NCBI GenBank assembly: GCA_024114885.1
Contig: CP099418.1
Location: forward strand, 5,022,001 to 5,086,000
Reading direction: 5' to 3'
Origin: Septoria linicola
Taxonomy: Eukaryota; Ascomycota; Dothideomycetes; Mycosphaerellales; Mycosphaerellaceae
Length of the DNA stretch: 64,000 nucleotides
Part shown: positions 33,193 to 45,050 of the stretch, piece by piece
Layout of the letters: every line of letters starts with the position of its first letter
Numbering within the stretch: position 1 is the stretch's first letter
Notes under the pieces: model-generated
Told to the model about the DNA's origin: nothing
Databases searched by the model: none
What the model saw: the letters and a program-made list of their open reading frames with translations, nothing else
Position numbers and translations under genes: made by a program

Positions 33193-36100
33193 GGTGGATG
33201 TTGGGTTGTCGCTCAAGGCGCTCGTGGATAGTGGTGGAGGACGGAACAGAGAGAGTGGGCGAGGGCGCACTATATCCGAAAACGGCCTGTAAGTACTCAG
33301 GTGACTCTGTCGGCGAAGTCTCGTCCTTTGACATGGGCGTTTAGGTGAATGAGCCAGATGCTGCACGCAGTAGTGTCCAAGAGTGCAAACGGGCGGTAGC
33401 AGAGTTCCAGATCTCAAATGAGGTGCAAAGGCCGGTCAGTCGTGAGAGAGCGAGCAGTGTAGGGGGGCCAGTTGCGAGAGGAACGACAACCGATCGAATG
33501 GCCGAGCCTGGGACTCTATAGATGTCCGGTAATGCCAGCAGGGCAGGGCAGGGATGGGAGACCGCTGAACTACGCCAAAGTCTGCTTGCAGTTCCGCGTG
33601 CTAGCGTCGTACCCAAGATCTCAGAGGCTTCACTTTAGCCGCTCCCTGCTCTCGGTCCAACTGTGTTTCAATTATCACATGCCGCCCTCCGCACAGGCAA
33701 GGTCTGACAATCTTGCGACCCGATGGTATCGCGAGTCGTTGCCGAAGCTCAAAATTGCACCTCCTGCCGCCAGTCCGCTATTCAGTGTAAGGACCAGAAA
33801 CTTCACACGTTCAGGACTCATCGCATCCATGTGCGCGGCGTCATCGGCAGACGCCTCGGCACCGCTCGTGGGGGCAACGAATACTACTTAGGACGACAAA
33901 ACGACAGTATGCGTGGCAAGGGCCTCCCTCCTGCTTAGCTGGCCCAAATGAGCCAGACGCCGTCTGTCCTGGCGTGACAGTCGCATGCGTGCCAATGTTA
34001 CATACCAACGCAAACGACACGCTGACTAGTAAATCTGAGAGCTGTGTTTTCGTACGCGTTTGGGCTGTCGCGGGAGACCGCATCACCTGTCAGCCTGACA
34101 CGGAGACGTGCAAAAGCAAATGTCTTCACTTCCGGCAAGATCATTCGCATGCGCCTCACATCGTCAGCAGCAACGTGACCATGTTGTTGCATGGTGCCTG
34201 CTCCTCAGCCACGCGAGCCGGATTACCTGTTTAGATGATTACCAAAGGACGTGCACTCGTGTCGAGGCCCAAGTCCGTTGAAACATCAAGCCCAGACTGG
34301 GGCAGCCTCATATCCTTTGAGACCACCGGCCTTCTTCCGACAGATTTTAAAGTAAAGTGATGCTCCTGCATTCATCTACATCGCTGGGCCGCATGTTAAA
34401 GCGGTGGCGACCGGGTCGCATTCATGCGTGTCAGAACAACGTGCACTGACAGAAACGTCCACGACGAGATATCAACTAGCGCAGCAGGGCACCGACAGCG
34501 CATCAAACAAAATGCAAAATTGCTCAGTCGGGATCGCATACCGCCTGCAAACAGGACGGATGTGCAGGATGAAAGATGTCACAGTCTCGTTGTCATGCTT
34601 GATTCGACATAGGCCGGTCAAATCAGGAGCCTCGCAGGGAGTCCAGTGTGTGACCAGCTACCACAGCCGCCGTGTCAACGGAGAACGCCTATCCATAGGT
34701 GGCACGGCCAATATGAGGCGCTGCTCATTGCGACATACACTGTGTACAGCTCACCTATGCTTTTCTTCGCTTGCGACGCGACTGTGGCTGTTCAGATGAC
34801 TGCCAGCGCATAACAGCGACCAGTCAGCTGCCATACACCATCGGTAACGCCCCTCAGTAATGCAGAACATCCTTCACGCCGGCTGCAACAAACCCGCGGA
34901 AGGCTGCGCTATCACAAGGGACGTAGTCGGCACTGAGGTGGGATCCACAACTCATTCACTGTCGGGTGGATGCAAATGACCAGGAGCGATCGATCGAAAC
35001 GACTTGTGCTGCTGATATGGACGGATGATGAGTAGTATTGACCATACGCAGGCGCCCGTCAGCACATTCTGCTCATCTTGGTGACGATTTGCTCAGTGCC
35101 CGGCGCAAGTGGAGTAGATGTTGGCACGACTCTCTATTCCTGTAGAGACAAGTCAACAACGGGTACCTGGCTATGCGACACCATTGGGATCAGTTCCCGA
35201 GTAAATCATGAGTACAGCGGCAATTGCTGGCAGAGTTCGGCACTTTCAGATCTCTTCGAGGCAGATGACCATCTGCCCATTCCTTGTCACCCATCACGAG
35301 GTGATGCCATGCTACCTCCACCGGGGTTCATGCTCACCCCACGCGGTTCCCTGCAGAAGATACAAGCACCATGAAATGGTCCAGACATGCCGCTTTACTT
35401 TTTAGATGCGTCAAAGAGCCGTTCGCATCTTTCTGTTACACGAAGCACTATCCGTGACCTGGCTGAGGGTGTGTCTACCGGCGTGATGGGCTCTGACACC
35501 CGTGTTTGCAAACAATGTATACGTTTGACAGTCTGCGTACAGTACTTTCTCCGCTCCTGCCAGCGCATGAAAGGATCAAGATCATCTGCTTCGCACTGCC
35601 GACCTGCCAAGGCATACTATCAGCCCTGATCTGGATTGGTGTCTAGATCCTATCGCTCCGCACATGCGCCACAATCATTCCTTATGCCTTAGGCCAACAA
35701 GCTAAATTTCCGACCCCGTGGTTCAGGACGCAAAGGTCAGCCTCCTCTTCTTCTCCACACCGGATCGGCACCTAACATGTCTAGACCTTGACACGAATGC
35801 GGTGTGCGGATAATTACAGATCCGCCAAACAGACGGTGTTGGGCTACATTTCGTTTACAGATGAACAGCCAGACATGTGTTCACATCTGCTCTTGTCCCA
35901 CAAAAGCAGTACGCGTCGCCATCCCACCTGCTCGGAGACGACAAGAAGCCCGATCTTCTCGCTTGCAGGTTGCAGGTGTCGGTCTTGGGAATCGCAAAGC
36001 GAGATCCCACGTTGTGGTCGCCCTAGACTAATCATGCAATCACTCCTATACACCATCGCATGTCTCCGATGGCAGCACAATTAGAGTGAGACTTACTTTC

Positions 36101-38644
36101 TGTTTTGGTCCACTCACACCCGACTTCTGTAGCACATGTGCACAGGAAACAGACCAGTGCGTGCGCCCGCCATGCAGCCACGCGGGAGCCGTCGTCTTGC
36201 AGGATTCTGGAGAAGTCGTACCGACAAGGCTCCGCCTCCGCTTTCTTTTCCGGCTCCTGCGCTAGCTTTTACACATCTTCAAGTCGGCGCTCCTCACTAT
36301 AGGCTGCGCCGTGGGGTGATACAATTCAAGACGGACGCCTCAGAAATCTGTGCTCGAGCCTGGTATACGACCAAGCCTATATCCGAGATCTGCAACCCGC
36401 ACTATGCAGCCTCCTAGTACCTGCTTCATGTACAGTTCTCGCGGAGCGCAGCCGACCGTTGTGTTCGCGCGGCTGGGACGGATGGCTGCGCCTAGGAGTG
36501 CTGGATGACCTCCCCCGTACCCGCCCCAAATGCAGTTCCCGGAACCTGTCGCTTTCTTACTCAAATCTGATGAGGGTGGTTGCAGTAGCATCTTCCTGTG
36601 CGCAGCAGCAGCGTTTGTGATAAGAAGAAGACGACCTTCCGTTTGCGGATTTGCTCGGCGAGTTTCCAATCTCCTGCCCAGCAGCGCTGCAAGAGCGTGG
36701 GATGTGGAGGTCGCCGATGGACAGAGGCTATCCAGAAGATGGTGTGCAGCCACTTGAGCTAGATCCGGCGCATTGGATAAGATCGTTTGCGGTCTGTCTC
36801 TTCACCACCACGTTCTTGTCGCTATCTGAATCGTGGCGGACAAGGTCTCTCGCTGTCTCCGTTCGGGTCTTTCAGCCATTGACATACAGCTGTCGCAAGT
36901 ATGACAGGAACAGTGATTCGATGATCAGCATGTTCATCATGCTGGCAGCGGGTGCGGTCAGTGTGACGGATCTGTATTCGGCAGCGAGAAACATTCTTGG
37001 AAGTTCGGATCTGTGATGTTACTGCTGGCTTCGTCACTGTGAGCATCGCAGTCGGCAGCATTCGTCTTTCTCGTCACTCGTCGGCGGCGCCATATGGTAT
37101 GAGACCCATGCACGTCCTGCGCACGAAGACCTATAGCGAGCACATCATCGAGGCCATCCCACTGAGCAACTGGCATCCCATTCTCAAGCAAGCCATAGTC
37201 TGGCGGAATTGCACCTTAATGGATGATCCAGTGTACGGCATCGCCATTCATGGCCAGCTGCAAAGTCCAAGACAAACACATTCTCACATCCTCCAACGCG
37301 GCTAAGGCGGTTTGCTAACGTACTTCCAACGCATCGGCAACGTCGTCCTGCTCCGCGAACACTTCCTTTCGCCATACAGTAGTAGCGTGAAGTGCGAACA
37401 GTCAAATAATGCACCCGATTGTCTGGCATCCTTCAGACACTACTGACTCGTTCGACACCTTCACAATTCTCTACTTGGCACAAAAGCATATGCAGGTTCT
37501 CAGATAGGCTCGATACGTGCATGACAGCCGATGCGAACTACATTTCAACCAAAACCAAGAACAAGCAAGCAAGTCAACGCATCTGTCTCCCTTCCTCTGG
37601 CATACAAGTGTGGTCCCGCACGTTGAGCCAGTCAGTATTCATCCATCGACGCTCACAAAAGTCAAATACAGTCAATCAATACAGCACACTACATTGCGAC
37701 TCCAAGCGAACGGCCATCAGTGGCATTTGAGAACATGTGACACAGTCCATCCCATCGCTCTCCTCTTTGCAGTCAACTACGGTACATCACAGACAAACCT
37801 GGAGAACGAGACTGCGGAGAGAGAAGCACTTCAACCAAGCCCCCATCTACACTTTCCAACGGCCAAACCAGACTTCTCCCACACTGGGACCCGCGCGAAT
37901 GCAGCATATGCTCGCAATTCTGGTACGTCCATCTGGGGCATATGGAACACGAACCAACTTCTCTCAATTAACGTCAAACATTCGTGCATGAGGTTATCGG
38001 ATTCATCAATCTTGTTTCTGTTTCTGCCTCTGCATGTGCTACTGTAGCCTGCTGTGGTGTGGGAGGGAGACCGGATATGGTACAGCCAAGATCAATCAAC
38101 CAAGCCCACTTCCTCGACGTCAAACATCCGTGCATGAGGCTATCGTATTCACAATCTTGTTTCTGCATGTGCTGCTCTACCTTCAACCGGGTATGGTATG
38201 GTACAGCCAAGGACAATCAACCACGCCTATCGATGGGAGACTTCAACGTCCTTCACGAAAGTCTATCGCATGACCTAGTTTTGACCACGATTTCGATCTC
38301 GATCTTGATGAACATGCAATTGTCATGTAGCTTGTAGGTTGTAGAAGGTGAGTGGCAGGAAATGCCGTTTCGAAAGTGTCGCATATGCGCGAGTCAGTAG
38401 GAGGTATGAGGTTTGTACGTCCGGTTATGAGTTGACTTTACCTGGGTATGTAGTGAGCAGATATGCCAGCTTCGCGCTTCCCCACCTGATCGTGTCGTAT
38501 TCGTGAATTGGCAGACGCGTTCATGCTATTAGACTATGACAATAGTCTAAAGATGGTGAGCATGGCCACTCGACGATAGAGTACAGAATAGCAACACTTT
38601 CATATCTACCCTTGTGCTCGACTCGCCCACCTCATCATGACCTC
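33193..38644. other. Gene-poor 5.4-kb region
   Basis: No gene can be supported. Frames reach 176 codons (37517-38047 plus) but overlap an imperfect tandem repeat, and none has a domain. The promoter of the AreA-domain gene occupies the left end. Confidence 0.45.
37955..38280. repeat. Imperfect tandem repeat, about 146-bp period
   Basis: The segment ACGTCAAACATTCGTGCATG (37971) recurs as ACGTCAAACATCCGTGCATG (38117), 146 bases later. Each copy is followed by ATCTTGTTTCTG and by GGTACAGCCAAG plus AATCAACCA. A third, more diverged partial copy starts near 38225. Confidence 0.7.
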
Positions 38645-39259
38645 TTAGTGGACGCGACACTCCCCATACATACCATCGACCTTCTCCCGACATGCATCAC
38701 TCTTGTCATCATCAACCACTTCGTATTCCGCATCGTCCTCGCTGTCCGTCTTCCCCTTTCCAGCCTTATCGTATTCTGCATCACTGTCACTGACACGCAT
38801 TGGCGAATCCGCTGGCTCAGCTTCCTCACCGCGGTCGTCGTCTTTCTTCTTGCTTGGTGTGTACGGACTGGCGAGTTGGGCGGGAGTTGCCTTCCATCGT
38901 AGAGTGCTGTACGAGTTGTCGCTATCCGGCGACAGAGTCGCCTCGGCCAGGGAGATGGTGCTTTGTTCTGTGTCGTTCTGCTCACCCTGCTATGTGTGGC
39001 TAGGCGCCTTCTCAGTTTGTGCGAGTGCGGCCTGTGGCATTGGCTGATGGTTTTGAGTCTGCCGTGTCAGGCGTTGCAAGCTGGGAGATGTCTTTGGTTT
39101 TGGTTTTGGTTTTGCCGCTTTCTTGTTTGTGATATCTCTGGTACCACTATCAGATGATGGACCGAAGTAATGGATCCACTCATCAAGGACCGGCTCCTTG
39201 TCGTGGGGAGCTGCGCTGTCTAGGCGGCTTGATTTACTGTCCTCGTCTGGAGCTGGCAT
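38645..39259 (-). pseudogene. Hydrophilic acidic protein, frame interrupted by one TAG
   Basis: Reading from the ATG at 39259, the frame runs 89 codons (including KPKPKPK and LDEWIHYFGPSSDSGT) to a TAG at 38992-38990. It then stays open in the same frame for another 114 codons to TAA at 38647-38645. The second part has clear coding bias: SLAEATLSPDSDNSYSTLRW, SPYTPSKKKDDDRGEEAEPA and acidic DAEYD-type repeats. I do not recognise the family. Either the first part alone is the protein, or the TAG is a recent CAG-to-TAG change, or it is read through or edited. The real start could be upstream. Confidence 0.4.
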
Positions 39260-39788
39260 ATCGATTGTATAGCAATGTATCAAGACGCAATGTTGTGTTG
39301 CTGATGCAGTTGTCGATGGTCTTGAAATGGGTTGAAAAGCAGAAACCTGCCATCGAGGAGCTGCGAGAGTAAGGTAGCACCTGCCATGTCTTTTCACCTG
39401 CTTTGATGTGACAAGGAAAGCGCCAACCATCGTCAGATGAAGGAGTCGCGAGAACGCTCTTGCCAGTGACACTCCACGGCAGTGATACCAAATGACCCAC
39501 TTCTGTGAGCACTATTGCACGCCCATGTCAACCTTGCTGTTAGAGCGCGGCTTCAGGTCCTCTAGAGGATCTCTTGTCAGCGCGGTTTGAGGGAACCCAC
39601 CTGCCCATCTTCGATCATCTCCATGTTGTTGTTGTCGCTTCGTCAAGGGTTTGTTGACCTGGCTGCCAGGCATGCATCTATTCAATTGTTCGTATCTTTC
39701 CCGCTACCGTCATCCTGCAACCCCGTGCAGGAGTGCCCGCCCGCTTGAACGCTTTTCACCACTCTACCCAATGATCAATGCGGATTTC
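39260..39788. other. Intergenic region
   Basis: It holds the 3' end of yif1 and the promoter of the acidic-protein frame. No gene is seen. Confidence 0.4.
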
Positions 39789-40907
39789 TCATTTGCCAAC
39801 CTTCTGAACACTGCTCAACTTCAACGAGCTGAGCCACCACATGAAAGCGAACTGCACGACGTAGCTGTAAATGAACAGGAATTGCGTTCTACGCGATCGC
39901 TGAGCCTTTGCGATTGTCTGCATGCCAGGGTTTCCGGGCTGGTTGTCGGATGGCAGGAGGACGTATTTGAGAGAGCGTAGCTGGAAAGCCCACAAGTTAG
40001 CACATGATCTCCTCCTTCACTGCGAGCTCGATCTTACCAAGAAAAAGGCATTTGCCAGGAAGGTGTAGATGAAGACGATCCAGCCGCCCCATCCTCCGAG
40101 ACTTGTTCCGTGGTTCAAGATGGAAGCAGCAGTGATAGTCACAATGATGCCCACAAACTTGTAGCCACTGTAGGCCACCAAATCGTAGATCTGGCTCTCA
40201 CTTTGGATGTTCAGAAAGTACTTGCCCAACCACAACACGACCAACTCCAAGCCCAGCACAAACACTCCATTCGTGAATGTGATGCCCAGCAATTGGGGCT
40301 CAAACTTTCCATTCAGCCCAGCCAGCAGTGTTGAGAGCAATGTGTAAGTGACAAAGGCCATGAGCGGAATGTACATGTCAGGCGAGTTGACATCTTCGCG
40401 GGGAGGGAGGAACTCGATCGCATTGGGATGTTGGCCAGGTTCGTTAGAGCGCACTTGCTGGCGTGACCAGGGCCGGTGTCGCCAGGGGAAGAGCACGAGG
40501 AAGAGCTTGGTGAGGACGTAGCGGTTGGAGACGTTGAAGTAGTGTTTGAGAGCGGAGACATTGACGTATCGATTGAACTGGACATCACGTTAGCTGATAT
40601 CCGAGCACGTGGTGTCGGCAGAGAGAAGGGGACATACATTCTGTTCAACATACTGCTGCCCGGCGTCCACGGCGCTCTTTCCCAGCTGGAAGCCCATCTG
40701 AGCTGTGGAATCGTTCATGAAGCCACCGAATGCTGGGTGCATGTAGTTCCCATCTTGTCCCTGCTGCGGTGATTGACCAGCAGCGTATCCATATTGGCTG
40801 TTGGCGGAGGTGGGAGGAGGCGGAGATCGCAGCTGCGGGACGGTGGACACGTGTTGGGGGACTGGGTGGTGCAGCGGCGGGCTGTTGGCATATGTCGGTC
40901 GCTGCAT
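39789..40907 (-). CDS. yif1: Yif1/Hrf1-family protein of ER-Golgi vesicle transport
   Basis: Three exons in phase 0: 40907-40638, 40577-40038 and 39980-39789, with introns of 60 nt (GTATGT...CAG) and 57 nt (GTAAGA...CAG). The product is 333 residues. The N-terminal third is Pro/Gln/Tyr-rich and cytosolic, ending in GFMNDSTAQMGFQLGKSAVD, a Yif1 hallmark. FNRYVNVSALKHYFNVSNRY opens the conserved core. About five membrane segments follow, with MYIPLMAFVTYTLL, LVAYSGYKFVGIIV and a last segment near the C-terminus. Yif1 binds Yip1 and Rab GTPases at the Golgi and is needed for COPII vesicle fusion. It is divergent from the SRP receptor gene. Confidence 0.95.
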
Positions 40908-41130
40908 GGCGACGGTCTGGTGATTGTATGCAAGGGAGTGTGTTTGTGTTCAGATGCTCTGTCACATGTGGAAAGCTGTCTGTCTGTCTGCCAACAAGTG
41001 AATTGCCCAGGGTCTAACTTAGTCCAATTCACCTCTGACAGCTGCCATGTCATGTCATGTCTGGAGCATCCCACCTCGACTCCGACTTGGACTTTCTCTT
41101 ACCAACATTACCACCACCTTCCTGGCCACC
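40908..41130. promoter_or_regulatory. 223-bp bidirectional promoter of yif1 and SRP receptor alpha
   Basis: The two start codons are only 223 bases apart and point outward, so both promoters and leaders must share this stretch. It contains CATGTCATGTCATGTC near 41045. Confidence 0.7.
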
Positions 41131-43261
41131 ATGCTGGACGCCTTTGAGATTGTGACGACGTCGGGCATTGTGCTGTGGCGCAAACAGTACTCGCCCGTGT
41201 CGCAGAACGTCATCAACAGCTTGATCAACGATGTCTTTATCGAGCAACGACAGAAGCCCGGAGCACACGAGACAGTCACGAATGCGCCGTACCGCAAGGA
41301 CAAGTACACGCTCAAGTACACGACCGTCAAGGATGTCGGCCTGATCTTCGTGGTGGGTACGACGGGCAAGAATATGCGACATGTGCCCAACAGACAGCTG
41401 ATGAACACACTGCTAGGCTGTCTACCAGTCCTTGCTATCGCTGCAATGGGTTGATAACCTCCTCACTACCGTCAAAGCACTATTCACCCGACAATACGGC
41501 ACGGAACTGAAGAAACAGCATGTGACCAAGATCGACACTCAAGACTTCGACCCAACCTTCGACGCCCTCGTTCGCAAACTCGACACTGGCAGCACTCGAC
41601 GGCGACCAAGTGAGGTGGACTCGGAAAGCCAGGTCGAATTCACTCCGCCGTCCAGCTCAGCATCACAAGCCGGCGATGACGATGCTCCTCCTGCTCCACC
41701 CATACCGCACTTCAAAAAGTCTCAAGTCCTCGATGATACTACTAGCGCCGATATTCCTCCCATCGCAACACCCGACACCTCGCGGCCGAATACCCCGCTT
41801 CACGCGCCTTCACATTTGCTAGCCGCGAAAGCTGGACCTGGTGGACTGTCGAGGAAACAGCGCAAGAAGGCAAATCAGTTCGGCACATCGGCTCCGGCTT
41901 CTTCGGGTGATGAGAGCGATCGCAGACCGAAGAGCTCGCAAGGAAAGGCAAAAGCAAAGAGGAGGTGGGATGCGAGTGGTGTAGCACAAGAGGACGACGA
42001 CGAAGTGTTGGACTACAGCGCTGCAGCTACGCCCAGTACAGAAGAGCCTAATTCGCTGGACGTCGACGAGGTCAACTCTTCACAGATGGGCAGCAGGACA
42101 CTTAAAGGGCAGTTTGTGCTCAAAGATCTCGACGACGAGGTCGACGCCATCTTGGCAGAGTCGAAGCAACAGAAGGTGGCAGCAAGCACTGAGAAGGAGG
42201 TATCTGGTCTGATTGGCACAGCCAGCAGCAAGCTCTCAGGCCTGTTCCGGAACGTGGTCGGAGGGAAAGCGCTCTCCAAGCAAGATTTACAGCAGCCCAT
42301 GCAGCAGGTGCGGAACCTGCTACTCGAGAAGAACATCGCACCCGAAGCCGCCGACCGACTATGCTCCAGCGTGGAAGCTGACCTCCTCAATCAAAAGACA
42401 GCCTCCTTTACATCGATCGATAAGACGATTCGTGAGAGTATGAGCAAAGCTCTCACGCGCATCCTGACGCCTACGAGTTCTCTCGACCTGCTGCGGAACA
42501 TCAACAACACAATCGAGGGCCGAAATCCTCGACCATATGTCATTTCCATTGTCGGCGTGAACGGTGTCGGCAAGAGCACCAATCTCAGCAAGATCGCATA
42601 CTTCCTGCTCCAGAACAAGTTCCGAGTACTGGTGGTAGCATGCGATACCTTTCGATCCGGTGCAGTTGAGCAGCTCCGCGTACACGTTCGCAACTTGACC
42701 GAGCTATCACGGAGAGAGAATGTCGGTCAAGTGGAGCTTTTCGAGAAGGGCTACGGGAAAGATGCTGCAGACGTGGCGAAGCAAGCCGTTACGTTCGCCG
42801 CCAATGCTGGAGGAGGCGGCATCCTGTACGATGTCGTCCTGATCGATACCGCTGGCCGAAGACACAACGATCAACGACTGATGAGCTCGCTGACTAAATT
42901 CGGGCAGCTAGCCAACCCAGACAAGATCTTCATGGTTGGCGAAGCTCTTGTCGGTACAGACAGTGTCTCGCAGGCGAGGCACTTTGCTGAGCAGTTTGTT
43001 GACACGAAGGGTGTGATGAGAAACGGAGGCGTAGGAATGGACGGGTTCATCATCAGCAAGTGTGATACGGTCGGAGACATGGTCGGCACACTTGTCAGTA
43101 TGGTGCACGCGACTGGTATGTCATGCCTTCTATACGGTGACTGGAGAACGACTGACTTATGACTCGCAGGCATTCCAGTGGTGTTCCTAGGTGTCGGACA
43201 GCACTATGGTGATCTCAGAGGTTTGAATGTTGATTGGGCTGTAAATAAGCTAATGAAGTAG
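41131..43261 (+). CDS. srp101: Signal recognition particle receptor alpha subunit
   Basis: Exons 41131-41352, 41417-43115 and 43170-43261 join in phase 0 and phase 1 over introns of 64 and 54 nt, giving 670 residues. The N-terminus MLDAFEIVTTSGIVLW is the SRX longin domain that binds the beta subunit. A charged, disordered linker follows (about 130-300). The NG GTPase domain has G1 GVNGVGKST (about 454), the DTAGRRHND box (about 550), and G4 SKCDTVGD (about 620); the last exon supplies GVGQHYGDLRGLNVDW. The protein sits at the ER membrane and receives ribosome-SRP complexes for co-translational translocation. The gene pairs head to head with yif1, another early secretory gene. Length and motifs are complete. 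Confidence 0.96.
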
Positions 43262-43716
43262 ATGACAACTGAGAACGAGAAGACGGCCGTTGCAATATCT
43301 CAGCCAATACCTCGGCTACTCTCCCCTCGGCGTGCTTGCGAGAGCAGCTCAAACCGCCGTAATTGATGACAGTATGCAGCAGGACTCGCGGAAGTGTGGA
43401 ACGACTATCTGCATGACGCAACAACCAAGAAATGCCAGTCAGAGAAGCATAATGCGCTCATCAAGACTGCTAAGCCTTTTAGCGTAAAACAGAGGCATGG
43501 TATAATGCTGGGTTTCGTTTTCTGGAAGATTGTTGTTGCGAGAAAAGCCGGGACGTAACATGGAGGTTCGGTGGTCGAACTCTGCGCGAAAGCAGCGAGA
43601 ATTTGCTGGCAGGTGTGCGTTTCGCCCTGCTATCGCAATGAAGATCATGCCTGGCCCCAATCACCATCTCTGGACAGCGAATGAAATTGCTCTGAAACGA
43701 GCATGGACGTTTGTGT
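43262..43716. other. Convergent intergenic region
   Basis: It holds the 3' ends of the SRP-receptor gene and LPAELR member G. A minus-strand frame continues through it, but the family splice pattern ends the coding part at 43717. Confidence 0.4.
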
Positions 43717-44603
43717 TCAGCGCTGGAAAGTAACGTCACCGGAAGCAGGAGGGGGCCACTTGAACGTGGTGCCGAATGTCTGCTGAATGTTAGCACTTAC
43801 TCTGCAGTGAGCCTGCGAACCACACTCACATTTGACCACTCAGCCTTCCACTGTCTCAACAACTCGTCCGGATCTGCAGTCCACTCGTCGATCACTGGCA
43901 ACTTCGAGATTTCTCCAGGGCCATCAAGCATCCATAGTGCTCGCTGCGTAACCCACTTCACTCGGGAAACGACCCGGAATCTGGTTTTGAGCACTCCACG
44001 CGCAAGTGTGATGCCCTTACTCTTGGTCGAATGGCTTTCCCAATAGACTCCTCGAGCGAGCGTCGCCCGCGCCAATTCACACCTCTCTGTCATCCTTGCC
44101 ACGACATCGGTCCCCTTGAGCTCAACTTCTCGCGCCGGCGCAATGTGCACACTTCTCAACAGCTCAGCTCTGATTTTCCCAATACTCTCCAACCAAACCG
44201 GAAGCCGACACAGAATGGAATTCGACTCGTGGTGCTGGATGAAGAACTCGGTGGAACTGTAGTAGTGGTTGATGAGCTTACGATGGATCTCCTTGCAGAC
44301 CCGCAGGAGCGCTGGCGGCGGAGGCAAGACGCGCTTCTGGATCGACTTCTTGCTTGCGATCAGGGCGGTCGGCGTAGAGCTGAACACGATGTCGAAGATC
44401 CTGGCCAACGCTTCTCTACTGAGGGAGGATAGGCGCGGCTCGACAGGCGCCGCAACTGCATTGGTGGGTGGCTTGGGCGATCTGGCTGAAGGACTCTTCT
44501 CGGGGGACATGGCGCGTCCGCTATTAGGCTTGGGCATGGGGCTGAGGCGCCCGGCCTTGGGCTTCGACGCCGCCGCGACTCCTCCTTTCTTCACCTTGGG
44601 CAT
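43717..44603 (-). CDS. Divergent LPAELR-family protein, member G
   Basis: Exon 1 is 44603-43830 and exon 2 is 43782-43717, joined in phase 0 across a 47-nt intron with GTGAGT, GCTAACAT and CAG; 279 residues. The basic, Pro/Ser-rich N-terminus (MPKVKKGG, KPKAGRLSPMPKP) differs from the MARRSR start of other members. The opening motif is SSLSREALARIFDIVF instead of LPAELRNRIYELVF. LLRVCKEIHRKLINHYY, PVWLESIGKIRAELL and EWTADPDELLRQW keep the family order. Ending the frame without splicing (43797) would leave nine unrelated residues, whereas the spliced end follows the pattern of all other members. Function unknown. Confidence 0.65.
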
Positions 44604-44837
44604 GTTCGCGATATGAGTGCGACTTTACTGGTGCGCTTCCTCAGGGAGCGATATGTCTGAGTTTCGATATCGACAAGTCTGGTCAAGGCGTCAGGACAAT
44701 CTGGGATGCGGTGGTGTAGCAAGAAGGGATACAGGAGGTTTGTATGTGGGTTTTATCATTGGGACGAACCAGGCTCTGGTTCACTGCAGCATGTGAAGCC
44801 ATCGGAACGGGGGCTTCATGTGCTGCGATGTGAAAAT

Positions 44838-44853
44838 GTGAATGGGCATTCAC
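44838..44853. repeat. Inverted repeat GTGAATG-GG-CATTCAC
   Basis: Perfect 7-bp arms with a 2-nt spacer, 235 bases upstream of member G. Confidence 0.6.
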
Positions 44854-45029
44854 CATTACGCATTTGGGAACGTGGCAGCTTTGGAGGAAAGCACGATGGG
44901 CGAGGCAGGTGTAGTGCAGAGGGAAAGGAGATTGGAAATGGGATAGCATGGAGGACATGATCATTGCAGAATGCCGCTGCAGTGCGTGCAACATTGGTAC
45001 GAGGGCACCAGAAGCTGCGATATCAAAAA

Positions 45030-45050
45030 GTGAATGGGCTTCCCATTCAC
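45030..45050. repeat. Inverted repeat GTGAATGGG-CTT-CCCATTCAC
   Basis: Perfect 9-bp arms with a 3-nt spacer, same core as the element at 44838, about 430 bases upstream of member G. Confidence 0.65.

Noticed and set aside
43479..43796. Long second exon of member G
   Set aside because: It would need an 80-nt intron and a basic tail unlike other members; the 47-nt intron with CTAAC fits the family pattern better.
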